DNA of 64,000 bases from Leadbetterella sp035299025. GTDB taxonomy: Bacteria; Bacteroidota; Bacteroidia; Cytophagales; Spirosomataceae. The DNA lies in the NCBI GenBank assembly GCA_035299025.1, contig DATGXK010000007.1:992001-1056000 (forward strand). Direction: 5' to 3'. The notes beneath the pieces were generated by a model. The model was given only the letters and a program-made list of their open reading frames with translations, did no database searches and had not been told where the DNA came from. Made by a program: the position numbers and the translations under genes. Shown in pieces: positions 36,236 through 45,864 of this stretch (positions are counted from its first letter, which is position 1; every line of letters begins with the position of its first letter).

Positions 36236-39200
36236 ATGCTTAAAAACATCACTTTAGGTGTAATTTTTTCAATTATAATAACTCATGCAAATGGCCAATC
36301 GCAATATTTTGGCCAGAACAAACCGCGTAACAAGACCAATAACTTTAAGGTATTGGAAAGTACTCATTTTCAGCTTTATAATTATCTCAAAGAACCTGCC
36401 AAGGCCCAAGAGTTTATTAGAAATAGTGAATATTGGTACAAATTACATCAAGAAGTATTTAAACTAGCCTTTATAAAGCCCAATCCTATTATTCTTTACA
36501 ACACACATCCCGACTTTCAGGAAACCACAACCATAGGCGGAGAGATAGGCGAAGGTACGGGCGGCGTGACAGAAGGATTAAGAACCAGGGTGGTAATGCC
36601 CATGATGTTTACAAAACGTCAAACCGACCATGTTTTGGGACACGAACTGGTACATGCTTTCCAATACCAGACCATGACCTATGGGAGCGATTCTAGTACA
36701 TTGGCGAATATAGGAAATTTACCACTTTTCATGGTTGAAGGCTTGGCAGAATACATGTCTATTGGCAGAAAAGATCCTCACACCAGTATGTGGATGCGTG
36801 ATGCCGTGTTGAACAATGATATTCCTAGCATAAAAGACCTAGTAAGCAAGCAATACAAATACTTTCCATACCGCTGGGGACAAGTATTCTGGGCTTATGT
36901 AACAGCCAATTATGGTGACGACATCATCCGCTCGCTGTTCAAAGAAACCGCCATTTATGGACTTGAAAAGGCGTTTATCAGGTCATTCAAGATGGATTCT
37001 GAGACTTTCTCTGCTAAATTTAAAAACGACTTGATCAACTACTATGGAATACAAAAAACAGGAAAAGAAACTGAAATAAGAGGAAAAATATTGGGAGCAT
37101 CCAAAAAAGGTGAAGACATGAACATCTCGCCAGCCATAAGTCCTGATGGCAAATATTTGGCCTATATTTCTTCCAAAAACGTTATTTCTCTTGATATTTT
37201 CATTGCAGATGCCACCAATGGCAAAACCATCAGAAAAATAGAAAGCACATCTTTTGGAGCTCATGTAGATTCTTATAGTTTTATTGAAACGTCGGGCACT
37301 TGGTCGCCAGATAGCAGAAAGTTTGCGGTGGTGATACAGTCAAAAGCCAAAAACAAACTCTTGGTTATAGATATTTTAACAGGGGAGAAGCATGAATATT
37401 CTCCCGAAGGAGTTGATGCATTTTCCAATCCGTCTTGGTCTCCAGACGGTACTCAGATATTATTTTCAGGTTTGAAACAAGGTGTTTCTGATATATACAA
37501 TTTCAATTTCCGCACCAAAGAAACCACCAATCTCACAAATGATGAATACTCAGATATTCAGCCTACTTGGTCACCAGATGGCCAAAAAGTATATTTTGTC
37601 AGCGACAGAGGTGGACAGACGGCGAGGCTAGAAAAGGAGTATTTTAGAATCTCATGTCTCGAATTGCTTACTAAAAAAATCTCGATTCTTCCTCTATTTG
37701 CAAACGCCGACAACATGAATCCACAGATTTCGCCAGATGGCAATTATCTTTACTTCATCAGTTCGCCAGACGGCTTCAAAGACCTATACAAAATTAGCCT
37801 TACCAGCAACGATATCACCAAACTTACGAATTATTACACTGGCATAAGCGGAATAACCATGTATTCGCCAGCCATTACAGTGGCTAGTAAAACGGGAGAA
37901 ATATCTTACAATTATTTCAATAACGGTGACTACAGCATTGTAATAGCCAACGAAACTCATTTCCTCAATCAAAAAATAGAGGAAAATATACAAGTAAATG
38001 CCGCTGTTTTGGTTCCAGGAAAAATGATAAACGGGACGGATATTGTTAACCATAATCTTTCCTACAGACCTTTTCCAAAAAATATAGAACTTTTGGCTTT
38101 GAAAGAACAAAAGTACCGGCCTAATTTCAAACTTGAATATTTGGCAAATTCTGGACTTGGCGTAAGTACAAGTAGGTTTGGAACCGGTATGGGAGGTGGC
38201 ATTACAGCTCTTTTTGGAGATATGCTAAACAACAACCAGTTGATGGCTACTGCGGCACTCAATGGAGAAATACAGGATTTTGGTGGGCAAGTTTTCTACA
38301 TGAACCAGAAAAAACCTCTTCAATTTGGCTTCTCAGCTTTCCATATTCCCTATAGATTTTTTGGTGATACTGATTTTGATATCAAAGACACCCTCGGCAC
38401 AGCAAATGGCTTGAAATACTATACAGCCGATGTAAACCAGCGTCTAGCTCGGATTTTCATTGACCAATTATCAGGCTTTGTTTTTAGACCTTTCAACAAA
38501 AGCACACGTGTAGAATTTGGTCTTTCGAGCAATTGGTACTCATTTAACGTTAAAGAATATCCGCAATTTGGCGAAATTGGTGTTGGTCCTGATGGATTCG
38601 TTTACGATTTTAATGCATACCAGAGTGGCCGTCCGAAAAAATTAGATGCCAAAGAGTTTGGTTACAACAACTTTAATTTGGCTCAGCTTTATACAGCTTT
38701 TGTTGGCGACAATACCACTTTTGGCACTGTAGCTCCCTTAAATGGCTACCGTTATAGGATCGAATTGGCCAAATATTTTGGTACGGCCAGTTACAATTCG
38801 GTTTTACTCGATTTTAGAAAATATGAATACCTTAAACCGATAACGCTCGCAGGAAGGTTTAAGTACGAAGGCAGGTTAAATCCAAAAAACATCGACTTCC
38901 TTAATCAAATCAATCCACTTTACATTGGTTTTCCATGGTATATGCATGGTTTTTGGGGCAATGCCCTTTCTAAACAACAGGGAATTATTACACAAGAAAA
39001 TCTACAAGGAGAACAAATGGCTGTAGCCAATTTTGAGGTTCGGTTACCATTTACTGGCCCAGAAAAACTGGCTTTAATTCCGTTCCAATTCTTACCTTCA
39101 GACCTAAATCTGTTTATTGATGGAGGATTGGTTTGGTCAAAACAAAAAAAAATCGGGCAAACGTACCCATACGAATCTTTCGGAAATAACACCATTTCTT

Positions 39201-39352
39201 TCAAAACTTCGCCTATTTTTACGACAGGTTTGAGCCTAAGGGTCAATGTTTTAGGATACCTAATTGTAGAGCCCTATTTGGCAGTACCCATATATAACGG
39301 ACAAAAACAACCAGTAATAACCGGGTTAAATTTTATGGTTCCGGGCTGGTAA
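36236..39352 (+). CDS. Metallopeptidase (HExxH) - TolB-like beta-propeller - barrel surface protein
   Basis: 1038 residues from the ATG at 36236, the first residue of the signal peptide (M-L-K-N-I-T-L-G-V-I-F-S-I-I-I); the frame extends upstream into the NlpC gene but without a signal. Order: a gluzincin-type (peptidase MA-like) domain with H-E-L-V-H near 136-140 and a later E-G-L-A-E-Y third ligand, a WD40/PD40-like propeller with repeated S-P-D-G-x-x-I/L-x-F/Y, and a C-terminal region with alternating beta strands resembling an outer-membrane barrel (surface antigen-like). The whole suggests a protease presented at the outer membrane. Its target is unknown. Confidence 0.78.
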   Translation: MLKNITLGVIFSIIITHANGQSQYFGQNKPRNKTNNFKVLESTHFQLYNYLKEPAKAQEFIRNSEYWYKLHQEVFKLAFIKPNPIILYNTHPDFQETTTIGGEIGEGTGGVTEGLRTRVVMPMMFTKRQTDHVLGHELVHAFQYQTMTYGSDSSTLANIGNLPLFMVEGLAEYMSIGRKDPHTSMWMRDAVLNNDIPSIKDLVSKQYKYFPYRWGQVFWAYVTANYGDDIIRSLFKETAIYGLEKAFIRSFKMDSETFSAKFKNDLINYYGIQKTGKETEIRGKILGASKKGEDMNISPAISPDGKYLAYISSKNVISLDIFIADATNGKTIRKIESTSFGAHVDSYSFIETSGTWSPDSRKFAVVIQSKAKNKLLVIDILTGEKHEYSPEGVDAFSNPSWSPDGTQILFSGLKQGVSDIYNFNFRTKETTNLTNDEYSDIQPTWSPDGQKVYFVSDRGGQTARLEKEYFRISCLELLTKKISILPLFANADNMNPQISPDGNYLYFISSPDGFKDLYKISLTSNDITKLTNYYTGISGITMYSPAITVASKTGEISYNYFNNGDYSIVIANETHFLNQKIEENIQVNAAVLVPGKMINGTDIVNHNLSYRPFPKNIELLALKEQKYRPNFKLEYLANSGLGVSTSRFGTGMGGGITALFGDMLNNNQLMATAALNGEIQDFGGQVFYMNQKKPLQFGFSAFHIPYRFFGDTDFDIKDTLGTANGLKYYTADVNQRLARIFIDQLSGFVFRPFNKSTRVEFGLSSNWYSFNVKEYPQFGEIGVGPDGFVYDFNAYQSGRPKKLDAKEFGYNNFNLAQLYTAFVGDNTTFGTVAPLNGYRYRIELAKYFGTASYNSVLLDFRKYEYLKPITLAGRFKYEGRLNPKNIDFLNQINPLYIGFPWYMHGFWGNALSKQQGIITQENLQGEQMAVANFEVRLPFTGPEKLALIPFQFLPSDLNLFIDGGLVWSKQKKIGQTYPYESFGNNTISFKTSPIFTTGLSLRVNVLGYLIVEPYLAVPIYNGQKQPVITGLNFMVPGW

Positions 39353-39355
39353 AGT

Positions 39356-39386
39356 TTTGAAGTTTCAATGCTTGCATATATATTTG
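39356..39386 (+). promoter_or_regulatory. Strong Bacteroidota-type promoter for tRNA-Ala
   Basis: TTTG at 39356-39359 and TATATTTG at 39379-39386 with 19 bases between, the best match to the sigma-A consensus (TTTG / TAnnTTTG) in the window. The tRNA begins 10 bases after it. Confidence 0.75.
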
Positions 39387-39396
39387 CAACCGAAAC

Positions 39397-39470
39397 GGGG
39401 ATGTAGCTCAGTTGGCTAGAGTGCTTGACTGGCAGTCAAGAGGTCGTGGGTTCGAGCCCCATCTTCTCCA
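39397..39470 (+). tRNA. tRNA-Ala (GGC anticodon)
   Basis: 74 bases fold into a full cloverleaf. The anticodon GGC is at 39431-39433 inside a CTTGA/TCAAG stem, and the acceptor stem contains the alanine identity pair G3-U70. The CCA end is not encoded. Two features are slightly unusual: a U6-U67 mismatch in the acceptor stem and a G10-U25 wobble in the D-stem. The T-arm (GTGGG-TTCGAGC-CCCAT) is normal. Confidence 0.93.
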
Positions 39471-39474
39471 CAAA

Positions 39475-39512
39475 AAAACCTTGAAGGGCAGCCATCAAGG
39501 TTTTGTTTTTTT
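39475..39512. terminator. Bidirectional terminator between tRNA-Ala and hisC
   Basis: AAAACCTTGA and TCAAGGTTTT pair over 10 bp around AGGGCAGCCA, then GTTTTTTT. It would end the tRNA transcript and also the convergent hisC transcript. Confidence 0.85.
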
Positions 39513-39527
39513 ATGGCGTTTGGAAGT

Positions 39528-40574
39528 TTATTCAAAACTTTTAATGGCCTTCAGCAGAATTTCGTTTTCGTTTTCGGTTCCAATAGATAATCTTAGGCAG
39601 TCTTCACAGAGTACCACATTCGATCTATCTCTAACTATCACTTTCTGACTTAGAAGAAAATCGAACAACTTCTTGGCCTCTTTAAATTTAACCAAAAGCA
39701 TGTTTGAGTCTGAGGGGTAAATTTGGATCACCGAAGGCATCTTTTCCAATTCCTCGGCCAATCTAGACCTTAATTGATTTATTTTAGCGACAAAATCATT
39801 TTTATCAGCTTCACGATTCAATGCCTCCGACAACTTCTGTTGGCTTAGAATATTCAGATTATACGGATACTTTATTTTATTTAGAATCTTGATAATAAAA
39901 GGATTACAATAAGCCACTCCTAACCTTAAGCCCGCCATTCCCCAAGCTTTGGAGAATGTTTGCAAGACAACCAGGTTTTCAAACCTATTAATTTCGCCAA
40001 CAAATGATTTTACATCTGCAAAATCTATGTATGCTTCGTCTACCACAACCAATTTCTCCGGAAATGCCTTCAGTATCTGATAAATGGCATCACGATTTAG
40101 TAAATTACCACTTGGATTATTTGGAGAGCATATCCAAATCATTTTGGTGGCCGAATTCACTGCATCAAATACGTTGTCCAAATCAATATCAAAATCGTCC
40201 GTCAATGGAGCCTGCTGCACATATATTTGCTGTATATCTGCACAAACCTTATACATGCCATAAGTGGGAGGCATTATGACAATATTACTTTGTAAGGGTT
40301 CACAAACAGCCTTTATCAATAAATCTATAGGCTCATCTGAACCGTTTCCTAGAAAAATAAACTCTGGACCAATTCCCTTCAAAGACGAAAGTTTTTTTTT
40401 GATTTCCCATTGATAAGGATCTGGATACCTATTGAAATCTTCGCCTGTAACAGATGAAAAAGGATTTTCGTTGGCATCCAAAAAGGTACCTTCTTTGCCC
40501 GAATACTCATCACGAGCAGAAGCATAAGGTTGTAATTGTAGAATATGAGGGCGTATTAATTGATTGAAATCCAT
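39528..40574 (-). CDS. hisC: Histidinol-phosphate aminotransferase
   Basis: 348 residues from the ATG at 40574 (M-D-F-N-Q-L-I-R-P-H-I), the family's usual start. This is a PLP-dependent class-I/II aminotransferase: the L-D-A-N-E-N-P motif near the N-terminus, N-P-S-G-N, V-V-D-E-A-Y-I-D-F and the Lys in T-F-S-K-A-W-G-M-A-G. It converts imidazole-acetol phosphate to histidinol phosphate. No other his genes are in the window, so hisC is separate from any his operon, or it may serve a related aminotransferase role. Confidence 0.88.
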   Translation of the reverse strand: MDFNQLIRPHILQLQPYASARDEYSGKEGTFLDANENPFSSVTGEDFNRYPDPYQWEIKKKLSSLKGIGPEFIFLGNGSDEPIDLLIKAVCEPLQSNIVIMPPTYGMYKVCADIQQIYVQQAPLTDDFDIDLDNVFDAVNSATKMIWICSPNNPSGNLLNRDAIYQILKAFPEKLVVVDEAYIDFADVKSFVGEINRFENLVVLQTFSKAWGMAGLRLGVAYCNPFIIKILNKIKYPYNLNILSQQKLSEALNREADKNDFVAKINQLRSRLAEELEKMPSVIQIYPSDSNMLLVKFKEAKKLFDFLLSQKVIVRDRSNVVLCEDCLRLSIGTENENEILLKAIKSFE

Positions 40575-40663
40575 ATTGTAATAAAAATTGAGGTGCAAAT
40601 TTAACTAAAAGGCATAGGAATTTAGATTGAAAGATATATTTTTACCTTCTGAAAAGAAAATTT

Positions 40664-41575
40664 ATGAGAGAGGAAATATCCGAATACTTTAAAAACTTAC
40701 AAGATAATATCTGTAAAAGCATCGAAATCACCGACGACAAAGGCCGCTTCAAAGAAGACAACTGGAACCACACAACCGGCGGTGGCGGACGCACAAGAGT
40801 CATGAACAAAGGCAGAATAATAGAAAAAGGTGGTGTTAACTTCTCGGCAGTTCAAGGGCAAATTTCATCTTCTCTCAAAACAATGCTCAATGTGAAAGAA
40901 GACCTTGATTTTTTTGCAACTGGAGTTTCTATAGTAATGCATCCAGAAAATCCATTTGTGCCCATTATTCACATGAATGTACGTTATTTTGAGCTTTCAG
41001 ATGGTCAGTCTTGGTTTGGAGGTGGAATAGACCTTACACCGCATTATATCGAAATGAAACAAGCCAAATGGTTTCACGACAAGCTAAAAGCCGCTTGTGA
41101 CAAACACGACGAGTTATTTTATGGTGCTTTTAAAAACTGGGCCGATGACTATTTTTATATTCAACATCGAAACGAAACGCGGGGAATAGGAGGAATTTTC
41201 TACGATTATTTAAAACCCAATATAGAAATCCCACAGACCAAAACAGTGCATACCAAAGAGGAGCTCTTGGCTTTCACCAAATCAGTGGGAGAGTCTTTTG
41301 CTCCGATTTACACCGAACTTATGCATGCCAACTACTCCAAAGCTTACACTTCGGAAGAGAAAAAATGGCAGTTGATTCGTAGAGGAAGATACGCTGAATT
41401 TAATTTGGTATGGGACAGAGGTACCAAATTTGGACTAGAAACAAACGGCAGAACCGAATCTATACTCATGAGTTTGCCACCACATGCCGACTGGGACTAT
41501 AACTTTGAAGTAAAATCTGGAACGAAGGAATCCGAAACACAGAAAATGTTAGTGAAGGGCACTAATTGGTTTTAA
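40664..41575 (+). CDS. hemF: Oxygen-dependent coproporphyrinogen III oxidase
   Basis: 303 residues, the standard size. HemF uses O2 to decarboxylate coproporphyrinogen III to protoporphyrinogen IX in haem synthesis. Hallmarks are G-G-G-G-R-T-R-V-M, F-x-A-T-G-V-S-I-V-M-H-P-x-N-P and W-F-G-G-G-I-D-L-T-P, with R-G-I-G-G-I-F-Y-D-Y and R-R-G-R-Y-A-E-F-N-L-V in the C-terminal half. It implies an aerobic or facultative lifestyle. The last 14 bases overlap the convergent menC gene. Confidence 0.95.
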   Translation: MREEISEYFKNLQDNICKSIEITDDKGRFKEDNWNHTTGGGGRTRVMNKGRIIEKGGVNFSAVQGQISSSLKTMLNVKEDLDFFATGVSIVMHPENPFVPIIHMNVRYFELSDGQSWFGGGIDLTPHYIEMKQAKWFHDKLKAACDKHDELFYGAFKNWADDYFYIQHRNETRGIGGIFYDYLKPNIEIPQTKTVHTKEELLAFTKSVGESFAPIYTELMHANYSKAYTSEEKKWQLIRRGRYAEFNLVWDRGTKFGLETNGRTESILMSLPPHADWDYNFEVKSGTKESETQKMLVKGTNWF

Positions 41576-42629
41576 AAAAGTCCAAATCCCAGGCGGATTG
41601 CCTATTGTAGAAAATTTTTCCTGAACTAATTTCCAGCGGAGATTCAAAATTATTGTGGTACAGTTTGCCGGTTCCGAGTCCTTGTGGCAAATTGGTACTG
41701 AACTCTGCAGTAAACTGGCAGATGGCATTCAAGCCTACATTGGACTCTAAGGCCGAGGTTATCCACCAACCAATTCCCAGACTTTCGGCTAACGAAATCC
41801 ACGCATTCGAACCCGAAATACCGCCCATCAAACTTGGTTTTAGGATGATATATTGAGGCTTAATACTTTTTAGTAGAAGTTCCTTTTGTGCGAAATTCGA
41901 TATGAGTTCCTCATCCAACGCAATTGGAATCGGCGTATTTTCACACAAACCAGCCATTGATTCCCATTGATTGGTTTTAATGGGCTGCTCTATGCTATGA
42001 ATCTCAAATTCTGACAGAACTTTCAGTTTCTCTAGAGCATTAGATGCAGAAAATGCCCCGTTAGCATCTACTCGGAGGCAAATTTCACGAGCAGAAAATT
42101 GTTTTCTGATAAATCTCAGCAATGCTATTTCTTCTTCAAAATCAATGGCACCAATCTTGAGTTTTATGGTATCAAAGCCAGCCTCAAGCTTTTCTACAAT
42201 CTGATTTTTCATAAATTCCCTGTCGCCCATCCACACCAAACCATTGATGTTTATTCTTTCGGATTTTTCAAAAAAATCATTCTTGTAAATTTCTCTTTTC
42301 CCACCATTTTCCAGGTCCATCAGAGCAGTTTCAACAGCGAATCTTACGCTAGAAAAATCTTGGAGCTTAGCTTCAAGTAAGTCAAAAGTTTCGTAAATGC
42401 CTGAATTTATGTCACTAACGACTGCCTTAATTTTACTTTCGGCAACTATACCATAGTCTAAGCTTAAACCTTCCAGAGGACCAGCCTCGCCCAAACCAAA
42501 GATTTCGGGCGTATTTTCGTCGTAGATTTTGATAAAATAGGAATCCTTATTTTTTAAAACTCCACGCGAAGTACCCGCATCAAATCTAAAATTTAGCGTA
42601 TGTTTGTAATATTGAGCCTTCAAAGCCAT
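41562..42629 (-). CDS. menC: o-Succinylbenzoate synthase (enolase superfamily)
   Basis: 355 residues. Conserved sites of the enolase-superfamily MenC branch appear in order: T-S-R-G-V-L near the start, I-K-L-K-I-G (catalytic Lys), V-D-A-N-G-A, I-E-Q-P-I, A-L-D-E-E-L (metal ligands) and I-L-K-P-S (second catalytic Lys), then W-W-I-T-S-A-L-E-S-N-V-G. MenC dehydrates SHCHC to o-succinylbenzoate on the way to menaquinone. An L-Ala-D/L-Glu epimerase is the main alternative, but the G-W-W-I-T-S-A-L-E-S-N ending fits MenC. No other men gene is adjacent. The start lies 2 bp from the divergent lpxK start. Confidence 0.85.
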   Translation of the reverse strand: MALKAQYYKHTLNFRFDAGTSRGVLKNKDSYFIKIYDENTPEIFGLGEAGPLEGLSLDYGIVAESKIKAVVSDINSGIYETFDLLEAKLQDFSSVRFAVETALMDLENGGKREIYKNDFFEKSERININGLVWMGDREFMKNQIVEKLEAGFDTIKLKIGAIDFEEEIALLRFIRKQFSAREICLRVDANGAFSASNALEKLKVLSEFEIHSIEQPIKTNQWESMAGLCENTPIPIALDEELISNFAQKELLLKSIKPQYIILKPSLMGGISGSNAWISLAESLGIGWWITSALESNVGLNAICQFTAEFSTNLPQGLGTGKLYHNNFESPLEISSGKIFYNRQSAWDLDFFKTN

Positions 42630-42631
42630 CT

Positions 42632-43651
42632 ATGTTGCAGTTTTTAAAGTATTTGTTATTACCATTTTCGCTGATTTACAAAGGTATTACAAGTTTCAGG
42701 AATCTTTTGTTTGATTTCGGTATTTTACCTTCTTTCCAGCCACCTCTGCCAACTATAGGAGTCGGAAATCTTACTGTAGGTGGCACCGGAAAAACACCCA
42801 TTATTGATTATTTGATTTCAATTTTGATTTCAAAAAAATTGGGCGTTATCAGTAGAGGATATGGAAGAAAAACAAAGGGTTTTCTGCAAATTGAGGTTAC
42901 CTCAACCTCAAAAGAGGTTGGAGATGAGCCATTTATGTTGTTCACTAAAAATCCATCGGTTACTTTTTTTGTATCCGAAAGTAGGGTAGAAGGCTTTCAA
43001 AAAGCACTGAAAATCAGGCCGGATTTAGAAATTGTACTGTTCGACGACATCTTCCAACACAGATATATCAAGCCCGCATTGAACATTCTGCTTTGCGACT
43101 ATCAACGACCATTTTATGATGATTTTGTGTTGCCCAGCGGACTACTCAGAGAAAGTAGAACTGGGGCAAGAAGAGGAGATATAGTAATGGTAACCAAATG
43201 CCCCGAAAATATCTCAGAAAAGACCAAATTATCAATTAGAAATAAAATTAAGAAATATTGTGAATCTTCAACACCCATTTATTTCTCCTATTTCAAGACT
43301 TTGAAACCTCAAAATTCTAAAAAAGAGATACTTAAAAACAACTCAGAAATAGTTTTGATATCGGGTTTGGCCAATAACTTAGGTTTCAGAAATAGTCTAG
43401 AAAGCAATTTTAAAGTACTTAAGCATTTCTGTTTTAGAGATCATCACGATTTCGGCCGAGCTGAAATAGAACAAATAGTTACAACCTATCCAAATGCCAA
43501 ATTTGTCTGTACAGAAAAGGATTTTGTCAAAATAGAATCTTTACTAGATAACCAATCACTCGGAAATTTCTATGTTTGTGGCCAAAAAGTTGTGCTTTTT
43601 GAAGAAGAATCATTCAAAAAACTAATTTTAGAAAGAGTGGCGTTTATCTAA
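42632..43651 (+). CDS. lpxK: Tetraacyldisaccharide 4'-kinase
   Basis: 339 residues. LpxK phosphorylates the lipid A disaccharide at the inner membrane. The short N-terminal membrane helix (L-L-L-P-F-S-L-I-Y-K-G-I) is followed by G-V-G-N-L-T-V-G-G-T-G-K-T-P, the P-loop with the family's V-G-G-T-G-K-T core, and D-D-I-F-Q-H-R-Y-I containing the D-D/G-F/I-Q-H motif. This confirms a Gram-negative envelope. It and menC have start codons separated by 2 bases and diverge, so their promoters must lie inside each other or the messages are leaderless. Confidence 0.92.
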   Translation: MLQFLKYLLLPFSLIYKGITSFRNLLFDFGILPSFQPPLPTIGVGNLTVGGTGKTPIIDYLISILISKKLGVISRGYGRKTKGFLQIEVTSTSKEVGDEPFMLFTKNPSVTFFVSESRVEGFQKALKIRPDLEIVLFDDIFQHRYIKPALNILLCDYQRPFYDDFVLPSGLLRESRTGARRGDIVMVTKCPENISEKTKLSIRNKIKKYCESSTPIYFSYFKTLKPQNSKKEILKNNSEIVLISGLANNLGFRNSLESNFKVLKHFCFRDHHDFGRAEIEQIVTTYPNAKFVCTEKDFVKIESLLDNQSLGNFYVCGQKVVLFEEESFKKLILERVAFI

Positions 43652-43700
43652 TTGCCATAAAATGACGTTATTTGTATTTTGAATTTGTATTTGATCCATT

Positions 43701-45557
43701 ATGCGGTTTTTCACTATCTGTACTATTTTGTTTTTCACAGGCCTCAACGCCTTTGCCCAAATCCTCGATGATTCAACAAAACAGATTTATGGCCCAAAAA
43801 CAGTAAAATACAGACTTGAGAAAGATATCCTTAAAAACTTTGATACTCAATACAGCCTGGATACTTTACTGCAAGGGTTTTACAAAACAGATATTGTAAA
43901 TGAGCGAAACTGGCTTTATCAGGATTTGGGAAATATAGGAACCTCCTCAAAATCAATACTTTTTGAAGAACAGACAGATCCGTCAACTAAACTTGGTTTG
44001 AATACTTTTGGCCTCTATGCACCCAAAACCGTTGATTTTAGATATTATAATACCCGTTCACCATACACGAATTTATCCTACATGCAGGGTTCTTTTGGAC
44101 ATACCAAACTAGATTTCACGCATAGTCAAAATGTTCACCCAAGGCTTAATTTCACTTTGAATTTGTCGAAATATAATTCCTCTAAACAAATTGACGCTAC
44201 CAACTCGGAACAAAAATTGGTAGATCATTGGAACTATGACTTATCGACGAATTATTTCTCGAAAAACAAAAAATACAGTCTTTTGGCCGCCTTTTATCAT
44301 TTTAACCACAAACAAACCGAGCAAGGTGGTATTTTGGTTAACGAAAATCTTTCGATAGACATGAAAGATTTGAAGGGCAACTACAGGCGATTTTACGACT
44401 CCCAGTTTACCGAGGGAGTCTACAATACCGAAAGATGGAACAATACCCACATTTACCAACAAATGGTTTTGAAAAATGGCTTCCAAGTATTTCACACGCT
44501 AGATTATGAGCATCAAAAACATATTTATGTAGACCCCAATTTTGCGGAAAATTCGCTCCAAATGAGCTATAATATCGATACTACCACTTTGGCCAATGAC
44601 TCGCTCGTGCAAAATTTTTCTTTCGGGGTTTTGTCAAATAAGGTGGGTTTCAAAGGAAGATACAGGGGATTCAACTATCTTTTGCACGCTAGACAAAGAT
44701 TTTACAGATTGGACAATAAGCTTTCCGAAACATTTGCAACCAACCTAAAAAGCGAAACTTTTGTTGGCGGTTCACTTGGATATTATTTCAAAGACTCTTC
44801 AAATTTTCTGAATGCCGATGCTGAATTTTCGGCAAATTTGAAGAATTTTCTGCTCAACGCCAAACTGTCATTTAAAGGCTTGGAAGGAACTTTCTATCAA
44901 TCTGTTATTCCGGCGGGCTTATTCTATGACAATTTTGATAACGGTATACTGAAGTGGAAAAACAACTTCAAAGGCCTGTCTACAACCCATATAAATGCCG
45001 CCTACAATCTCAGATACAAAGCAATTATCTTTCGCCCAGAAGTGTCTAATACCTTACTTGGCAACTACGTGTATCTCGACCAAAATTTAAATCCTGTACA
45101 AACCGAAACTATCATAAATATTACCAACCTGATATTGAACGTCGGAATAAACAAAAATAGATATAAAGTCAGCAATCAGTTTATACTGAATATCCAGAAT
45201 GCCAAAGAAATATATAAGCTACCTACTCTGATCAACTTCACGAACTTCGAAGCGAATTTTACTTATGCCAAGGTGTTGAAAATTTTCGTTGGAGCCGATG
45301 TGTTTTTTAAGTCAAAATACACCGCCGATGCATATTCGCCACTTTTGAATCAATTCTATCTTCAAGACGACTTTAAAGTTTGGGGTGCAGCTACAGTAGA
45401 TCCATATCTTTCGTTTCAGATAAATAAAGTACGACTGGCATTCAAATTGATTCACGCCAACCAAGGTTTGCCAAACCAAGGGTTTTATACCAGCCCGTAT
45501 TATCTAGCTCTTCCACGGTCTTTTGCACTTAAAGTAGATTGGCCTTTGTTCGACTAA
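43701..45557 (+). CDS. Putative outer-membrane porin (porin_10 family)
   Basis: 618 residues with a signal peptide (M-R-F-F-T-I-C-T-I-L-F-F-T-G-L-N-A-F-A). The rest is a run of alternating amphipathic beta strands with many Tyr, Phe and Asn residues, and a C-terminal strand L-P-R-S-F-A-L-K-V-D-W-P-L-F, consistent with a barrel ending in an aromatic-rich strand. The family is widespread and uncharacterised in Bacteroidota. It is 49 bases after lpxK, possibly in one operon. Convergent with the DUF4286 gene, overlapping it by 4 bases. Confidence 0.72.
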   Translation: MRFFTICTILFFTGLNAFAQILDDSTKQIYGPKTVKYRLEKDILKNFDTQYSLDTLLQGFYKTDIVNERNWLYQDLGNIGTSSKSILFEEQTDPSTKLGLNTFGLYAPKTVDFRYYNTRSPYTNLSYMQGSFGHTKLDFTHSQNVHPRLNFTLNLSKYNSSKQIDATNSEQKLVDHWNYDLSTNYFSKNKKYSLLAAFYHFNHKQTEQGGILVNENLSIDMKDLKGNYRRFYDSQFTEGVYNTERWNNTHIYQQMVLKNGFQVFHTLDYEHQKHIYVDPNFAENSLQMSYNIDTTTLANDSLVQNFSFGVLSNKVGFKGRYRGFNYLLHARQRFYRLDNKLSETFATNLKSETFVGGSLGYYFKDSSNFLNADAEFSANLKNFLLNAKLSFKGLEGTFYQSVIPAGLFYDNFDNGILKWKNNFKGLSTTHINAAYNLRYKAIIFRPEVSNTLLGNYVYLDQNLNPVQTETIINITNLILNVGINKNRYKVSNQFILNIQNAKEIYKLPTLINFTNFEANFTYAKVLKIFVGADVFFKSKYTADAYSPLLNQFYLQDDFKVWGAATVDPYLSFQINKVRLAFKLIHANQGLPNQGFYTSPYYLALPRSFALKVDWPLFD

Positions 45558-45847
45558 ATTTTTTTCAGAAGTGTATTGAAATGTAGAATCTCACCCCGAA
45601 ATCTCTTTTGAGCTTTGGCTAAAAGTAAATCGTAATGCAGCTGCTTGAACACCTCAAATTGTTGTTCGGAATCAAATATAAACTGCACCGAATAATTGGC
45701 ACTTTCCGGATCAATTTCGGTCATAAGCTGATAACAGTGAACTGAGGCAATCCAATCTTCAAAATTTACAATTTCAGACTTTATCCAGACCTCAAATGCC
45801 TCCGAATTATTTTTGGAAACTGCGAAAGTAATATTTTCGAGTAACAT
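45554..45847 (-). CDS. DUF4286 family protein
   Basis: 97 residues, single small domain with the recognisable F-E-V-W-I-K-S-E-I, M-T-E-I-D-P-E-S-A-N-Y-S-V-Q and L-H-Y-D-L-L-L-A-K-A-Q-K-R-F-R-G-E-I-L-H-F-x-T-L-L segments. The family is widespread in Bacteroidota and of unknown function; the fold may be ferredoxin-like. It is cytosolic by sequence (no signal peptide). Confidence 0.75.
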   Translation of the reverse strand: MLLENITFAVSKNNSEAFEVWIKSEIVNFEDWIASVHCYQLMTEIDPESANYSVQFIFDSEQQFEVFKQLHYDLLLAKAQKRFRGEILHFNTLLKKI

Positions 45848-45864
45848 GATTTGCTTGCTATGAA

